Source: Desulfosporosinus lacus DSM 15449
GTDB lineage: Bacteria > Bacillota > Desulfitobacteriia > Desulfitobacteriales > Desulfitobacteriaceae
Assembly (NCBI RefSeq): GCF_900129935.1
Contig: NZ_FQXJ01000018.1
Location: 45,552-109,551, forward strand
Reading direction: 5' to 3'
Length of the DNA stretch: 64,000 nt
A program made the translations under genes and the position numbers. This document shows, piece after piece, positions 8,310-17,509 of this stretch (positions within the stretch are counted from its first letter, which is position 1; the number at the start of each line of letters is the position of its first letter). The notes below the pieces were generated by a model. That model saw only the letters and a list, made by a program, of their open reading frames with translations. It ran no database searches and had not been told where the DNA came from.

Positions 8310-10841
8310 ATGATTATAAGTTTTTCGGGCTTATCAAGAAAATTCATCATTGCGAATAAGATAAGAATCACACTTTCAGTTATTGCAGTCGCATTAGCAG
8401 TAGGGTTAATAGTAAGCATTTCTATGCTTTTCGATAATATGGAACAATCGTTCAAAAACGTCGTTAGAATTACTAACGGAGAAACGGATTTGATGGTTGG
8501 GTTCAATGTTGCTACACAGCGCTACCTGAACGATACTCAAATAAAAGAAATCCAAAAGGTTAATAATATTGAGAAAACGTCTATGCTACTAATTAATCCT
8601 CAAATTGGTATGGATCAAAGTACTAAAACATCTTCGCTTGCTAAATCGATATATACAATTGGTACGGATAACAGCATTCTTGCAAAAGATAGATATAAAA
8701 TAGATAAAAGAATAGGACAAGATGAAGTTGTTATTTCCCATACTTTAGCAGAAAACCTTAATACAAAGGAATTTGAAGAAGTTAAAATTGATCTACCCGG
8801 TGTGAAACCCAGAGTATGGAAAGTAGTAGGGATTATTCCTAACCCGAAGGGAATGGTTCTACCTAATATGGCCATATTTAATCTTAATTCATTACAAAAA
8901 TGGTTTGGTTTAGAAAACAAAATTAATCTAATGCTCATAAAGACGATGCCAAACGCTAACCAAAAAAATATGTCATTAAATTTAAAAACAATTGACAAGG
9001 ATTTGCGGGTTGATATTTTGGAAGAAAGTGAGGAAGTACAAAAGAATATCCTGCAAATCGAGGTCATTGGTTATGGGTTAGGATTTCTGGCTGTGATAAT
9101 CAGCGTATTATTTATAATTACTAATTTTCGTCTGTTTATTTACGAGTATCAGCGTGAACTGGCGATAATGCGCGCTATTGGCGGAACGGTATCCCAAAGT
9201 TTTAGGTTGATTCTAACGCAAAACATTTTTATTGTACTTTGTGGTACGATTTTAGGCTTATGTCTAGCATTTTCTTGTAGTATATTGTTATCAAATTTTC
9301 TTGCGGTTTTGTTTAAAATATCTAACATAGAAGTTCAGTTCAATTGGGGGAGAATATTGCTGATTTGCTGCATTGGTGCAGTCTCTATTTTACTGTTTCT
9401 GCATCTTCCGGCCCTCAAATCTGCAAAAATTCTTCCATTACAGGCGATTCGGGAAAATGAACAAATAGACTTTCAACCTAACAGTATGCATAAATGGGTT
9501 TCTGTAACTAGCGCAATAATTGGTATTATCTTGTTTCTTAGTGGCCGCTTTATCGGGGAGGCTGGTATTAGAGCCTTAACGGCGGTTTCAGGAGGTATTT
9601 TTTTTATCATAGGCATATTTTTTGGCTTTACTTACATTGTAAAACCTTTAATGATCTTCCTGCTACCTTTGTGGGAATTGATAGGCGGAAGAGTAGCATT
9701 TGTAGCAGTAAAGAACATAATTAACCAAACAAGGCAAAATACATTGGTAATATTATCATTAGCAGGGGCGGTTACTATCGCAGTTACCGGTTTAACTATT
9801 TTAGAAACAGTAAAAACTAGTTCGATCAATAATGTCTATAAGGAATATGTATCTGATATTATTTTAACAAGTAGTTATCATACTGCCTCTAACCTCAAAT
9901 ATGATTTTAAAAAAACAATTGATGAAATCGACGGAGTAAAAGAAGCTTTGCCCATGAGTTGGGGTGATACCGGAAAAATAACCTTTAGAAAAAACAGCAA
10001 TAAAGCGGGGGTACCTGATAGAATTGGATATATTTTTGCGGATTTAAGTGCTTTATCCAGACTTGGCTTTTTACCGCCACTTGAAGGCGAAACACGTAAC
10101 ATGATCATACTAACTAAAGAATACGCAGAAACGTTAGATCTAAATGTTGGAGATGAAATTAAAGTAGTTAGGAATGAGTTTGGTTACAATGGTGAGGGGA
10201 CAACCCTAAAAGTTGCCGCAATTGTCGATGCCCTACCTGCTACATTATCGTCCAAAATATGTCTGGTCGATTGGGATAACAAAGATTTACAAACAAAGTA
10301 TACAGTTTTAGAAAAAGTTATAATTGAAATAGATAAGTCTAAAGAGGTTGAAGTAATAAAAGGATTGAATGAACTGAAAGCACAATATCCGGAAGTTCAA
10401 TGGAAAGGCCTGAAAGAGGCGCTTGAGGAGTTAACCCAATTATTAAAACAGAGGTATACTTTACTGAGTATAGCAATCGCCATAATTGTTTTGATTAGTA
10501 CTTTTGGGACCGTTACTACTTTAAACTCATATATCCAGGCCCACAGGAGAGAATATGCAATTTTAAGGGCGATTGGCGTTACACCTAGACAGTTATTTGT
10601 AGTTATTTTAACACAAAGTGCTTTATATAGTATCATCGGGGTATTTATTGGCATTATTGCTTCAGTAATTATATCTTATGCAATTGTTACCGGTCTGGAA
10701 GTAAAACCCGCTTTTAATTGGCTAATGATACTTTATATAGTCGCTGGAATAATAGGTTTGAGTCTAATGTTAGCGCTTCCATTGGCAAGACGTATCAGCA
10801 AGAAGTCAGTTACTGAAGAATTAATTTCTATTGCGAGGTAA
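8310..10841 (+). CDS. FtsX/MacB-type ABC permease, two-domain
   Basis: An 843-residue membrane protein made of two FtsX-type halves. Each half has one N-terminal helix, a large extracytoplasmic domain and three further helices (about 20-40, 250-370; then 395-500, 700-840). The repeated RELAIMRAIGG and REYAILRAIGVT motifs are the coupling segments of this family. It should act with the ATPase just upstream. The ATG at 8310 follows AAAGGAG by 8 bases; the TTG one codon earlier is less likely. No accessory adaptor protein is encoded nearby, as expected in a cell without an outer membrane. Substrate unknown. Confidence 0.88.
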   Translation: MIISFSGLSRKFIIANKIRITLSVIAVALAVGLIVSISMLFDNMEQSFKNVVRITNGETDLMVGFNVATQRYLNDTQIKEIQKVNNIEKTSMLLINPQIGMDQSTKTSSLAKSIYTIGTDNSILAKDRYKIDKRIGQDEVVISHTLAENLNTKEFEEVKIDLPGVKPRVWKVVGIIPNPKGMVLPNMAIFNLNSLQKWFGLENKINLMLIKTMPNANQKNMSLNLKTIDKDLRVDILEESEEVQKNILQIEVIGYGLGFLAVIISVLFIITNFRLFIYEYQRELAIMRAIGGTVSQSFRLILTQNIFIVLCGTILGLCLAFSCSILLSNFLAVLFKISNIEVQFNWGRILLICCIGAVSILLFLHLPALKSAKILPLQAIRENEQIDFQPNSMHKWVSVTSAIIGIILFLSGRFIGEAGIRALTAVSGGIFFIIGIFFGFTYIVKPLMIFLLPLWELIGGRVAFVAVKNIINQTRQNTLVILSLAGAVTIAVTGLTILETVKTSSINNVYKEYVSDIILTSSYHTASNLKYDFKKTIDEIDGVKEALPMSWGDTGKITFRKNSNKAGVPDRIGYIFADLSALSRLGFLPPLEGETRNMIILTKEYAETLDLNVGDEIKVVRNEFGYNGEGTTLKVAAIVDALPATLSSKICLVDWDNKDLQTKYTVLEKVIIEIDKSKEVEVIKGLNELKAQYPEVQWKGLKEALEELTQLLKQRYTLLSIAIAIIVLISTFGTVTTLNSYIQAHRREYAILRAIGVTPRQLFVVILTQSALYSIIGVFIGIIASVIISYAIVTGLEVKPAFNWLMILYIVAGIIGLSLMLALPLARRISKKSVTEELISIAR

Positions 10842-11292
10842 TAGACCCCCTGTTAAAGACAGACATTTATCAATTCTGAAAGATAACCTGTAGTATCTCG
10901 GAAAAGCCATAACTGACTCTGGTTATTATGGAAAGACCAGCCATTAATGTTCTTTGACAACTTCACATAGCGGCGGTTGTCAAGATAGTTGTCGCATTTG
11001 ACCAAAATACTAAATGACTAAATGTATTAATTACGAGCTACTTGAATGTAACGAACGCTCGGCGCTTGCCAGAAGGAACTTTTGTGATCTGCGGATCAAA
11101 AAGTTCCTTCGTCTATTTACACCTCATCTTAGACTGGCGTTTGACGGTTAATTAATCTCTGCTCGGGTTGAATATTTCGTTTTGGTTGAGCAGGGATCAC
11201 GGTGTAATTGTCAAAACCTAGGCGCTTTCTTAAATAAAAGGCCCAACCCTAAGGTTGGACTAGGAATCTCTATTGTTTAGTTTGTAGCAGTT
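10842..11292 (+). other. Non-coding stretch with a hairpin at 11072-11110
   Basis: No convincing gene. A strong inverted repeat, GAAGGAACTTTT...AAAAGTTCCTTC (11072-11110), could terminate the ABC transporter transcript, though it lies 230 bases after the stop. A smaller GCCCAACC/GGTTGGAC hairpin sits at about 11240-11258. Short open frames here cross these hairpins and have no Shine-Dalgarno. Confidence 0.5.
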
Positions 11293-11978
11293 TGCCGGGA
11301 GAATTGCAATAGTCGGTAATAGTGGTTCTGGAAAAATGACTATATTTAACCCATTACTCCGATTCTATGAGCCTTCCTCGGGAATTATTATGATTGATGG
11401 TATTAACATCAAAGAATTTGACGAAGAATCTTTGCGAACTCATATTTCTGTTGTAAGGTAGGAACCGCATTTATTTAACCTATCAATAAAGGAAAAATTT
11501 TTGTTAGTAAATCCTTCTGCTACTGCGGAGGAGATACGGGAAGCCTGTAAATCGGCATTTATACATACATGACTATATCGATAGTTTATCGGAGAAATAA
11601 GACTCTATTATTGGAGAAAATGCTACAAATCTTTCCGTGGGTCAAAAACAAAGGCTTACCATTGCAAGGGTACTTATAAAAAAATCTAAAATTATTTTGT
11701 TCGATGAAGCAATGTCATCTCTTGATAATGAATCACAAGACTATATTAAAAAATGTATTGAAGAAATCTCAAAAACCCACACAGTTATAACTATTGGGCA
11801 TAGGTTATCCACTGTAATTAATGCAGATGAGATTATCGTTGTGAAGGATGGTAAAATATCTGGACGGGGTAGTCACAGTTCGTTGCTAGACAAAAATGTT
11901 ATGTACCAGAGTTTATATGAAACTGAATTAGATGTAAAAGTGAGCGGAGCAAAAACACATTTACTATATAATAGGTGA
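11293..11978 (+). pseudogene. Decayed ABC exporter ATPase domain
   Basis: The translation follows the nucleotide-binding domain of MsbA/LmrA-type exporters: Walker A GNSGSGKMT (Thr/Ser after Lys is displaced by Met), FYEPSSGIIMIDG, then LSVGQKQRLTIARVL signature, Walker B KIILFDEAMSSLD and IGHRLST H-loop. At least three lesions break it: TAG at 11459-11461 in the Q-loop, a frameshift near 11565-11575 and TAA at 11598-11600. The transmembrane half is absent. Only the last 113 codons (from 11637) remain open. It is a dead fragment of a larger transporter gene. Confidence 0.85.
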
Positions 11979-12375
11979 CACTGACTAATAACAACCAACT
12001 AAGGTTACCAGAGTCCTTAAATTCAGAGCTCCGGCTGTTATGGTAATTAAGCAGTGATTAAGGGTTCTTCTGCACTGAACTGCCTGATAGACTTCCTGAG
12101 GTAACCTTATATTCCTACTAATAATTCTAAAACACTAAGTAATGGTGTTGTCAGTAAAAATTTTCATAATAAAGTGAACCATTTACCATATTTAATACAC
12201 TTTTATTATAGGAAGCAACATGTACTTAATCACGTTATGTACTTGGTAACCTAGTCAGGCTTCATATCTTTCTAAAAATCGCTGACAATGGGCAAAGTAC
12301 TCCTGGTTCTGAAATTATCATCAGATAGCGTGTTTAATAACAGAACTACTTAAAGCGTAAGGAAGAAGGGAAGAT
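11979..12375. other. Intergenic, no gene seen
   Basis: About 400 bases between the dead exporter and the sigma factor gene. I see no gene, no clear hairpin and no strong promoter; it may hold further unrecognisable debris of the broken upstream region. Confidence 0.4.
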
Positions 12376-12975
12376 GTGGGGAACACTGACCTAATAAAGC
12401 GATGTCAGATGGGTGATGTGAATAGCTTCAGCGAGCTTTATCAATTGCACAAAAAGAAGGCATTAGTAACTGCTTACCTTATATCCAACCAAAAAGGAAT
12501 AGCGGAGGATATCGTACAGGAATCATTTATTGAATGTTTCCAAAAAATAAAAACCATTAGAAACCCAGAAGCTTTTGAGGCATGGTTTTACAAGATTCTG
12601 GTGAGAACAGGTTGGAGGATGGTGAAAAAATACAACTACCTTCTCCTCATGAGTGATCAAAACATGGAAGGATTAAGCACAACCGTGAATTTTAAATCAG
12701 AATTGGATACTAGCGAGACTAACATGATGGTACATGAAGCTTTAGCTCAATTAAGTCTACCATTGAAAACTGTCGTCATACTTTATTACTTTAATGATAT
12801 GACCATTGAGAAAATTTCGAAGGTTTTGGGCTGTTTTCCGGGAACTGTAAAATCCAGACTTTATAATGCCAGAATACAGCTTCATGACGCATTTAAGGAA
12901 AAGGAACTTAATGCGTCTACGGTAAATATTTTTTTTAATAAGAGAAAGGAGTATGGGCTTGATGGAAATGCATGA
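12376..12975 (+). CDS. ECF-type RNA polymerase sigma factor
   Basis: A 199-residue sigma-70 family factor of the extracytoplasmic-function type. Region 2 (about 10-80) contains AEDIVQESFIECFQKI and the tryptophan-containing FEAWFYKILVRTGW; region 4 (about 125-180) contains LPLKTVVILYYFNDMTIEKISKVLGCFPGTVKSRLYNAR, a typical HTH for -35 recognition. Start is GTG at 12376 with AAGGAAGAAGGG upstream. The next gene overlaps its 3' end and encodes a single-helix membrane protein, the usual anti-sigma arrangement. Trigger and regulon cannot be read from the sequence. Confidence 0.88.
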   Translation: MGNTDLIKRCQMGDVNSFSELYQLHKKKALVTAYLISNQKGIAEDIVQESFIECFQKIKTIRNPEAFEAWFYKILVRTGWRMVKKYNYLLLMSDQNMEGLSTTVNFKSELDTSETNMMVHEALAQLSLPLKTVVILYYFNDMTIEKISKVLGCFPGTVKSRLYNARIQLHDAFKEKELNASTVNIFFNKRKEYGLDGNA

Positions 12976-13495
12976 ACTCGATAACAAAATCAAAAGGGCG
13001 CTTTTGAGTAAAACAAATGAAATAGAACCGTCGGAAGAAGCCTTCGCACTGATTCTTGCCGGTCTTGAAAAGGAGCAAGCACGTAGAACTTTTAAAACAA
13101 GTTATAAACATTACATTATAGCCTTTATATGTGCACTTTCTGTGATATTTGGAACAACATTAATCCTATTAGTGGATGTAAAGTCTTCTACTATGGAATT
13201 AATAAACACCGTTAAAACAGTGATTATTATGGATGAAAGTAATAAAGTTCTTGAAAAGAATGCGGACGGAGTAATTAAGCATGCCGCCATTAGCGATAAT
13301 ACCCAGTTAGCTAATTCTGATACTTCAAAAACGGTAGGTGTAAGTGTCATGCTGTTACAAACCTTTGCAGGATGCTTTTTATTTAATCAAGTAAACCTAG
13401 AATTCTATCTTAGACTTCTGATCATTGAAAAAATGATACTTGCACAAACTAGGTACAATAATAAGTTTTGGCATAGGCAAGTACCCTTATATTAG
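12962..13495 (+). CDS. Putative membrane anti-sigma factor
   Basis: About 177 residues. The N-terminal 40 residues (HELDNKIKRALLSKTNEIEPSEEAF) look like the cytoplasmic sigma-binding segment of single-pass anti-sigma factors, followed by one membrane helix (about 45-65) and an extracytoplasmic part. The ATG at 12962 lies 10 bases after AGGAG; an ATG at 12953 is too close to it. Overlap with the sigma gene supports the pairing. The C-terminal 40 residues (second hydrophobic stretch, then a basic tail ending five codons before secD's Shine-Dalgarno) look unlike an anti-sigma sensor domain, so the gene may be truncated or frameshifted. Confidence 0.6.
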   Translation: MEMHELDNKIKRALLSKTNEIEPSEEAFALILAGLEKEQARRTFKTSYKHYIIAFICALSVIFGTTLILLVDVKSSTMELINTVKTVIIMDESNKVLEKNADGVIKHAAISDNTQLANSDTSKTVGVSVMLLQTFAGCFLFNQVNLEFYLRLLIIEKMILAQTRYNNKFWHRQVPLY

Positions 13496-13510
13496 AATGG
13501 AGGACATCGC

Positions 13511-14749
13511 ATGAGACAGGGAAATATCGTCAAACTGGTTGCGCTTGTGTTACTAGTGGCTACAACTGTAGCACTATCAATTAAACCCCTGGTGGATCCC
13601 GTAAAGGGCATCCCGTTGGGACTTGACTTACGCGGTGGCGTGCACTTGGTGTTACAAGCCGAGCCTAATAAAAACGGCGTTCCAATTACTAATGCGGATA
13701 TGGATAAAGCCAAAGCGATTATTGCTAAGCGGGTCAATGATCTGGGGGTATCCGAACCCATAGTTCAAGCAGACTATAACAATAAACGGATTATTGTTGA
13801 CTTAGCAGGTGTTACTGACCCCGATAAGGCCGTAGATATCCTTAAAACAACAGCTAAGTTAACGTTTAGGGATACTCAAGGAAATGTTCTCTTGCAAGGG
13901 GATGAACTAACTGATGCCAAGGGAGGGCAGGACCCAACCAATGCGGGTGGCTTTGTCGTTAACTTAACATTCTCAACTGACGGGGCCAAAAAGTTTGCTG
14001 ATTTAACTACCAAGTATCTAGGGCAACAAATTGGCATATATCTGGATGAGAAACTTTTAACGAATCCGAAAGTTGATACACCAGTTCTTAATGGTCAAGC
14101 GTATATCAACGGGTATGCAACCTTGGAGGCTGCAGCGAATCATGCCGTTCTCATGCGGTCAGGTTCGTTGCCAGTGAGCATGAGTATTGCAGAGAAACGT
14201 CAGGTGGGAGCATCTTTAGGAGTTGACTCCTTGAACAAAAGTATTCATGCTGGAATATACAGTCTAATTTTTATCTTCCTCTATATGCTTGTTTTCTATC
14301 GCTTGCCAGGGGTTGTGGCGGACTTCTCTTTAATAGTATATGCGCTCATTGTCCTTTGGGCTTTTTGGTCGTTCCGAGTGGTATTGACACTTCCCGGTAT
14401 CGCTGGTTTCATTCTTTCTATTGGAATAGCCGTGGACTTTAATATTATTATCTATGAGAGGGTAAAAGAGGAAATTCGGGCTGGGAAATCGATTCGGGCT
14501 GGTGTTGAGTCCGGGTTTAGCCGAGCCTTTATTACAGTAATTGATGCCCATGTTACGACACTTATCGCCGCAATAACTCTTTACATCTTTGGAAGTGGTT
14601 CGGTCAAAGGCTTTGCCTTGACCCTAGGTATCGGGATTATTGTCAGTTTGTTTACTGCGATTACGTTTACCAGACAAGTTTTACGCTGGACAGTGGGAAT
14701 CAACCCGAAAATGAAAACATTTTGGTTTGGCGTTAGGGGGGATGCATAA
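13511..14749 (+). CDS. secD: Protein translocase subunit SecD
   Basis: A 412-residue SecD: N-terminal helix, the LGLDLRGGVHLVL motif (about 37-49), the P1 extracytoplasmic domain, and five C-terminal helices with the family's GIAVDFNIIIYERVKEE motif. SecD uses the proton motive force to help late steps of Sec-dependent export. The size is typical for Clostridia and shorter than the E. coli protein. Its stop overlaps the secF start by one base (ATAATG), so the two are translationally coupled. AATGGAGG precedes the ATG. Confidence 0.95.
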   Translation: MRQGNIVKLVALVLLVATTVALSIKPLVDPVKGIPLGLDLRGGVHLVLQAEPNKNGVPITNADMDKAKAIIAKRVNDLGVSEPIVQADYNNKRIIVDLAGVTDPDKAVDILKTTAKLTFRDTQGNVLLQGDELTDAKGGQDPTNAGGFVVNLTFSTDGAKKFADLTTKYLGQQIGIYLDEKLLTNPKVDTPVLNGQAYINGYATLEAAANHAVLMRSGSLPVSMSIAEKRQVGASLGVDSLNKSIHAGIYSLIFIFLYMLVFYRLPGVVADFSLIVYALIVLWAFWSFRVVLTLPGIAGFILSIGIAVDFNIIIYERVKEEIRAGKSIRAGVESGFSRAFITVIDAHVTTLIAAITLYIFGSGSVKGFALTLGIGIIVSLFTAITFTRQVLRWTVGINPKMKTFWFGVRGDA

Positions 14750-15684
14750 TGACAAAAACTGGACATTCAGCGACCTACGAAGAGGTTCAGAAACTACATC
14801 CGCTTTATTTTAATATTGTCAGGAAACGGTATTGGTGGTTTGCCATTTCTCTTTTAATTATTATCCCGGGGATTATTTCCTTGTTCATGCAGGGGCTGAA
14901 TTTGGGAATTGATTACAAAGGTGGAACAATGCTTGATGTGACCTTCAATAAGGCAGTGTCACAAAGCGCGATATCGGATACGATGAAATCGGTTGGGCTT
15001 GAAGGGCATGTTCAATTGTCTAACAGTGACACAACCGCCTTGATTCGAACAGAAGCCCTTGAAGAAGAAAAACGAAGCGAATTACTGACTGCCTTGGAAA
15101 CCCAAGTTGGAGAGTATGACAAGGCGTCTCTTAAAGAGGATAAAGTAGGCCCTGCCATGGGACAAGAACTTACTAGAAACGCTATTTATGCATTGATCAT
15201 TGCCATGGGCATGATGATCATTTATATTACGTTCAGGTTCCAGTTTGGTTTTGCTATCTCGGCAATTCTGGCGTTATTGCACGATGTCTTTGTGGTTGTT
15301 GGGATTTTTTCGCTGTTTCAATGGGAAATCGATGCAACCTTTGTAGCGGCCATCTTGACTATCGTTGGTTACTCTATTAATGACACCGTGATTATCTTTG
15401 ATCGTATCCGTGAGAACGAACCTAAGATGAAGCGTGGAGATAGCTATCAGGATATGGTTGACAAATCGATTTGGCAAACCATGCGTCGTTCGATTAACAC
15501 AGTTACAACAGTTTTAATCTCGCTGTTTGCCGTATTTATCCTAGGTGGGGAATCCACAAGAATGTTCTCTTTAGCTATGTTGATTGGGGTGTTTTGTGGA
15601 GCTTATTCCTCGATTTTTATTGCTAGCCAAATACTTCTTGAAATTAAGATACGCTTAAAGAAAATGCCACGTACAGGCAGTTGA
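14749..15684 (+). CDS. secF: Protein translocase subunit SecF
   Basis: A 311-residue SecF: a first helix (about 25-45), GIDYKGGTMLDVTF, a small extracytoplasmic domain, and five more helices with GYSINDTVIIFDRIREN. It forms the SecDF complex with the upstream product. A hairpin about 190 bases after the stop may terminate the operon; no yajC is adjacent in view. Confidence 0.95.
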   Translation: MTKTGHSATYEEVQKLHPLYFNIVRKRYWWFAISLLIIIPGIISLFMQGLNLGIDYKGGTMLDVTFNKAVSQSAISDTMKSVGLEGHVQLSNSDTTALIRTEALEEEKRSELLTALETQVGEYDKASLKEDKVGPAMGQELTRNAIYALIIAMGMMIIYITFRFQFGFAISAILALLHDVFVVVGIFSLFQWEIDATFVAAILTIVGYSINDTVIIFDRIRENEPKMKRGDSYQDMVDKSIWQTMRRSINTVTTVLISLFAVFILGGESTRMFSLAMLIGVFCGAYSSIFIASQILLEIKIRLKKMPRTGS

Positions 15685-15872
15685 TATTGGAGATTTACGA
15701 TACTATAGTTATATACTAGACTTATGACCGGAAGCATTTCAGGATTTTGGTTTTTCTCTTTCAACTAGAGTTTTCCAAGGGAGATATACTCATAGTTAAT
15801 TGAGAAGTTATTGATATCAACAGAATTGTATAATTAACTTCACGCAAGGTGTAAAGCGGCTCTTAAGTTGCA

Positions 15873-15903
15873 GCAATAGTCCGAAAAATTTTCGGACTAT
15901 TGC
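15873..15903 (+). terminator. Hairpin downstream of secF
   Basis: A 15-bp perfect inverted repeat, GCAATAGTCCGAAAA with its complement, with almost no loop. A/T-rich centre; no long T tract follows. Likely end of the secDF transcript, or a bidirectional element. Confidence 0.55.
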
Positions 15904-15949
15904 ATAAAGTCATTATTAACAGCTTTTAGCTGTGTTTGACGCAAATGTG

Positions 15950-16022
15950 TTTGCACCGAAAATCATACTGCAAGGCACCACAATTATTTTGTGGTACCTT
16001 GCAGTATGATTTTCGGTGCAAA
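15950..16022. repeat. Long near-perfect inverted repeat, 34-bp arms
   Basis: Arms 15950-15983 and 15989-16022 match at 33 of 34 positions around a 5-base loop TTATT. The stem is much longer than an ordinary terminator. It lies in a 760-base gene-free gap between secF and the UbiA-family gene. Apart from this, the hairpin at 15873 and the promoter at 16352, I see nothing in that gap. Confidence 0.85.
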
Positions 16023-16351
16023 AGTATTTTATTAGGGTAAAGTAAGCTATGGGAAAGTGTTTAATTTACCAAAGGACGACAAATTAAATTTATTTCGAGT
16101 TTTCCAACTTTGTCTAATTACTTCCTTTAACACAATTACTTATGGCTGATAAAAATATCCCATTAGTAGAGGCACAACTTTGAAATTATTTCTCTAGCAC
16201 AATTGGCCCATTGAGGGGAAAAACACAATCATTGTGATATCTAATGTTCACATTGAGACATCCCCGATGATATCCTGAATTATATATCTTAGTTAGGCGG
16301 CTCCGCGCCGCGGTTTAGTACAGTGCAGTATAGGACCCAAAGAATAAAACC

Positions 16352-16406
16352 TTCATAAATTCTTCAGAAACTTTCATAATATTTCTTCATAAACCTCATG
16401 TAAAAT
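16352..16406 (+). promoter_or_regulatory. Repeat-containing promoter of the UbiA/VanRS-like cluster
   Basis: TTCAT/TTCAG pentamers occur at 16352, 16363, 16373 and 16386, roughly one per helical turn, and TAAAAT (16401-16406) begins 15 bases after the last pentamer starts. This is the same geometry as the four exact 11-bp-repeat promoters at 48-59.7 kb, but with looser spacing. Direct repeats at the -35 position are typical of OmpR-family regulators; the VanR-like gene at 17510 is the natural candidate (inference). Confidence 0.55.
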
Positions 16407-16443
16407 AAGACCTAGTAGTCTTTATGGTTAAGGAGAGGGAATC

Positions 16444-17355
16444 TTGAAAAGCATAGGATATAGTGAAAATTCTTTAGTCTCCAAAATAGGAAATCTACGA
16501 GCTCTATGGCAATTAATACGTCCTACACAGTGGAACAAAAACCTATTTATATTTATTGGTATTATCTTTTCAAATCAATGGAGCAATTCAGGACTAATTC
16601 TGCGAACTATTTTAGCGGTAACTGCATTCTCACTTGTGTCTAGCTCGGTTTACATCATGAATGATTTAATTGATTTAGAAAGAGATCGCTTACATCTAAT
16701 TAAACGCAACAGGCCCCTTGCGGCAGGGTTAATCACTCCATATATTGCGAAATTACTCCTGTACGTATGCTTGACTTTCGGTTTGGTATTCGGTTCTATA
16801 GTATCCCCTATAACTTTAGCCTTTCTAGTCGCTTATTTCATTCAAAATATTGTTTACTCCAAAGTGCTGAAACACATAGTTATATTAGATGCTTTTTCAA
16901 TTTCCTTTGGCTTTATGCTACGTATTTTCGTGGGAACATGGGGTTTAGGTATTGAGCCTTCACGCTGGTTATTACTCTCTGGTTTAATGGTTACTCTTTT
17001 TTTAGGGTTCGGAAAACGACTTGCAGAATTAAACGTGATGTCAGCACGATCAGTTGCCCAACGACCAGTTTTAGGAAATTACAATTTTGGGTTACTAACA
17101 CAGTTGATCGATATCACTGCCGGTGGTGTTATTATTTCTTACAGTGTATATACTGTAGATCCTAGCACTGTTGCTCTTCATCAAACTACAGCCTTGATTT
17201 ATACTGTACCTTTAGTTGTTTATGGTATTTTTCGTTATCTATTTCTGATTCACAAAGGTGAAAGCGGAGATCCTTCAGGGTTGGTTGTAAGGGATCCTCA
17301 CATTATCATTACGGTCTGTTTATGGTTATTATGTGTTTTCTGGATTTTAAATTGA
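16444..17355 (+). CDS. UbiA-family transferase, DPPR synthase-like
   Basis: A 303-residue integral membrane prenyltransferase of the UbiA superfamily with about eight to nine helices. The first Asp-rich motif is NDLIDLERDR (about 76-85), followed by KRNRPLAAG. The start, LIRPTQWNKNLFIF, and overall length resemble decaprenyl-phosphate phosphoribosyltransferases, which load phosphoribose on a polyprenyl phosphate. Neighbours (a VanRS-like pair, a PMT/ArnT-like glycosyltransferase and an EmrE-like protein) fit a pathway that makes a lipid-linked sugar, flips it and transfers it to the envelope. Exact substrate is not deducible. Start TTG at 16444 after AAGGAGAGG. Confidence 0.75.
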   Translation: MKSIGYSENSLVSKIGNLRALWQLIRPTQWNKNLFIFIGIIFSNQWSNSGLILRTILAVTAFSLVSSSVYIMNDLIDLERDRLHLIKRNRPLAAGLITPYIAKLLLYVCLTFGLVFGSIVSPITLAFLVAYFIQNIVYSKVLKHIVILDAFSISFGFMLRIFVGTWGLGIEPSRWLLLSGLMVTLFLGFGKRLAELNVMSARSVAQRPVLGNYNFGLLTQLIDITAGGVIISYSVYTVDPSTVALHQTTALIYTVPLVVYGIFRYLFLIHKGESGDPSGLVVRDPHIIITVCLWLLCVFWILN

Positions 17356-17509
17356 GCAGTGAGAATAGGTGTTGTTTTACGTTTCTTGTTTAGGAGGATA
17401 TTTCGTTCTACCGGTGTAATTAATATTAATCTGCACGGAACGGGTGTGAATTTTCGACAATAAGCAGTTTATTCCATGCTTGCTTTTAAAGTTTTGAGAG
17501 GATGAATTT

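Noticed and set aside
12953..12961. ATG at 12953 as start of the anti-sigma-like gene
   Set aside because: Only one base from the AGGAG; the ATG at 12962 has proper spacing.
16292..16330. GTTAGGC followed by a G+C-rich segment as another attC site
   Set aside because: No matching R'' box and no long L arms with the right spacing; the core match alone is expected by chance.
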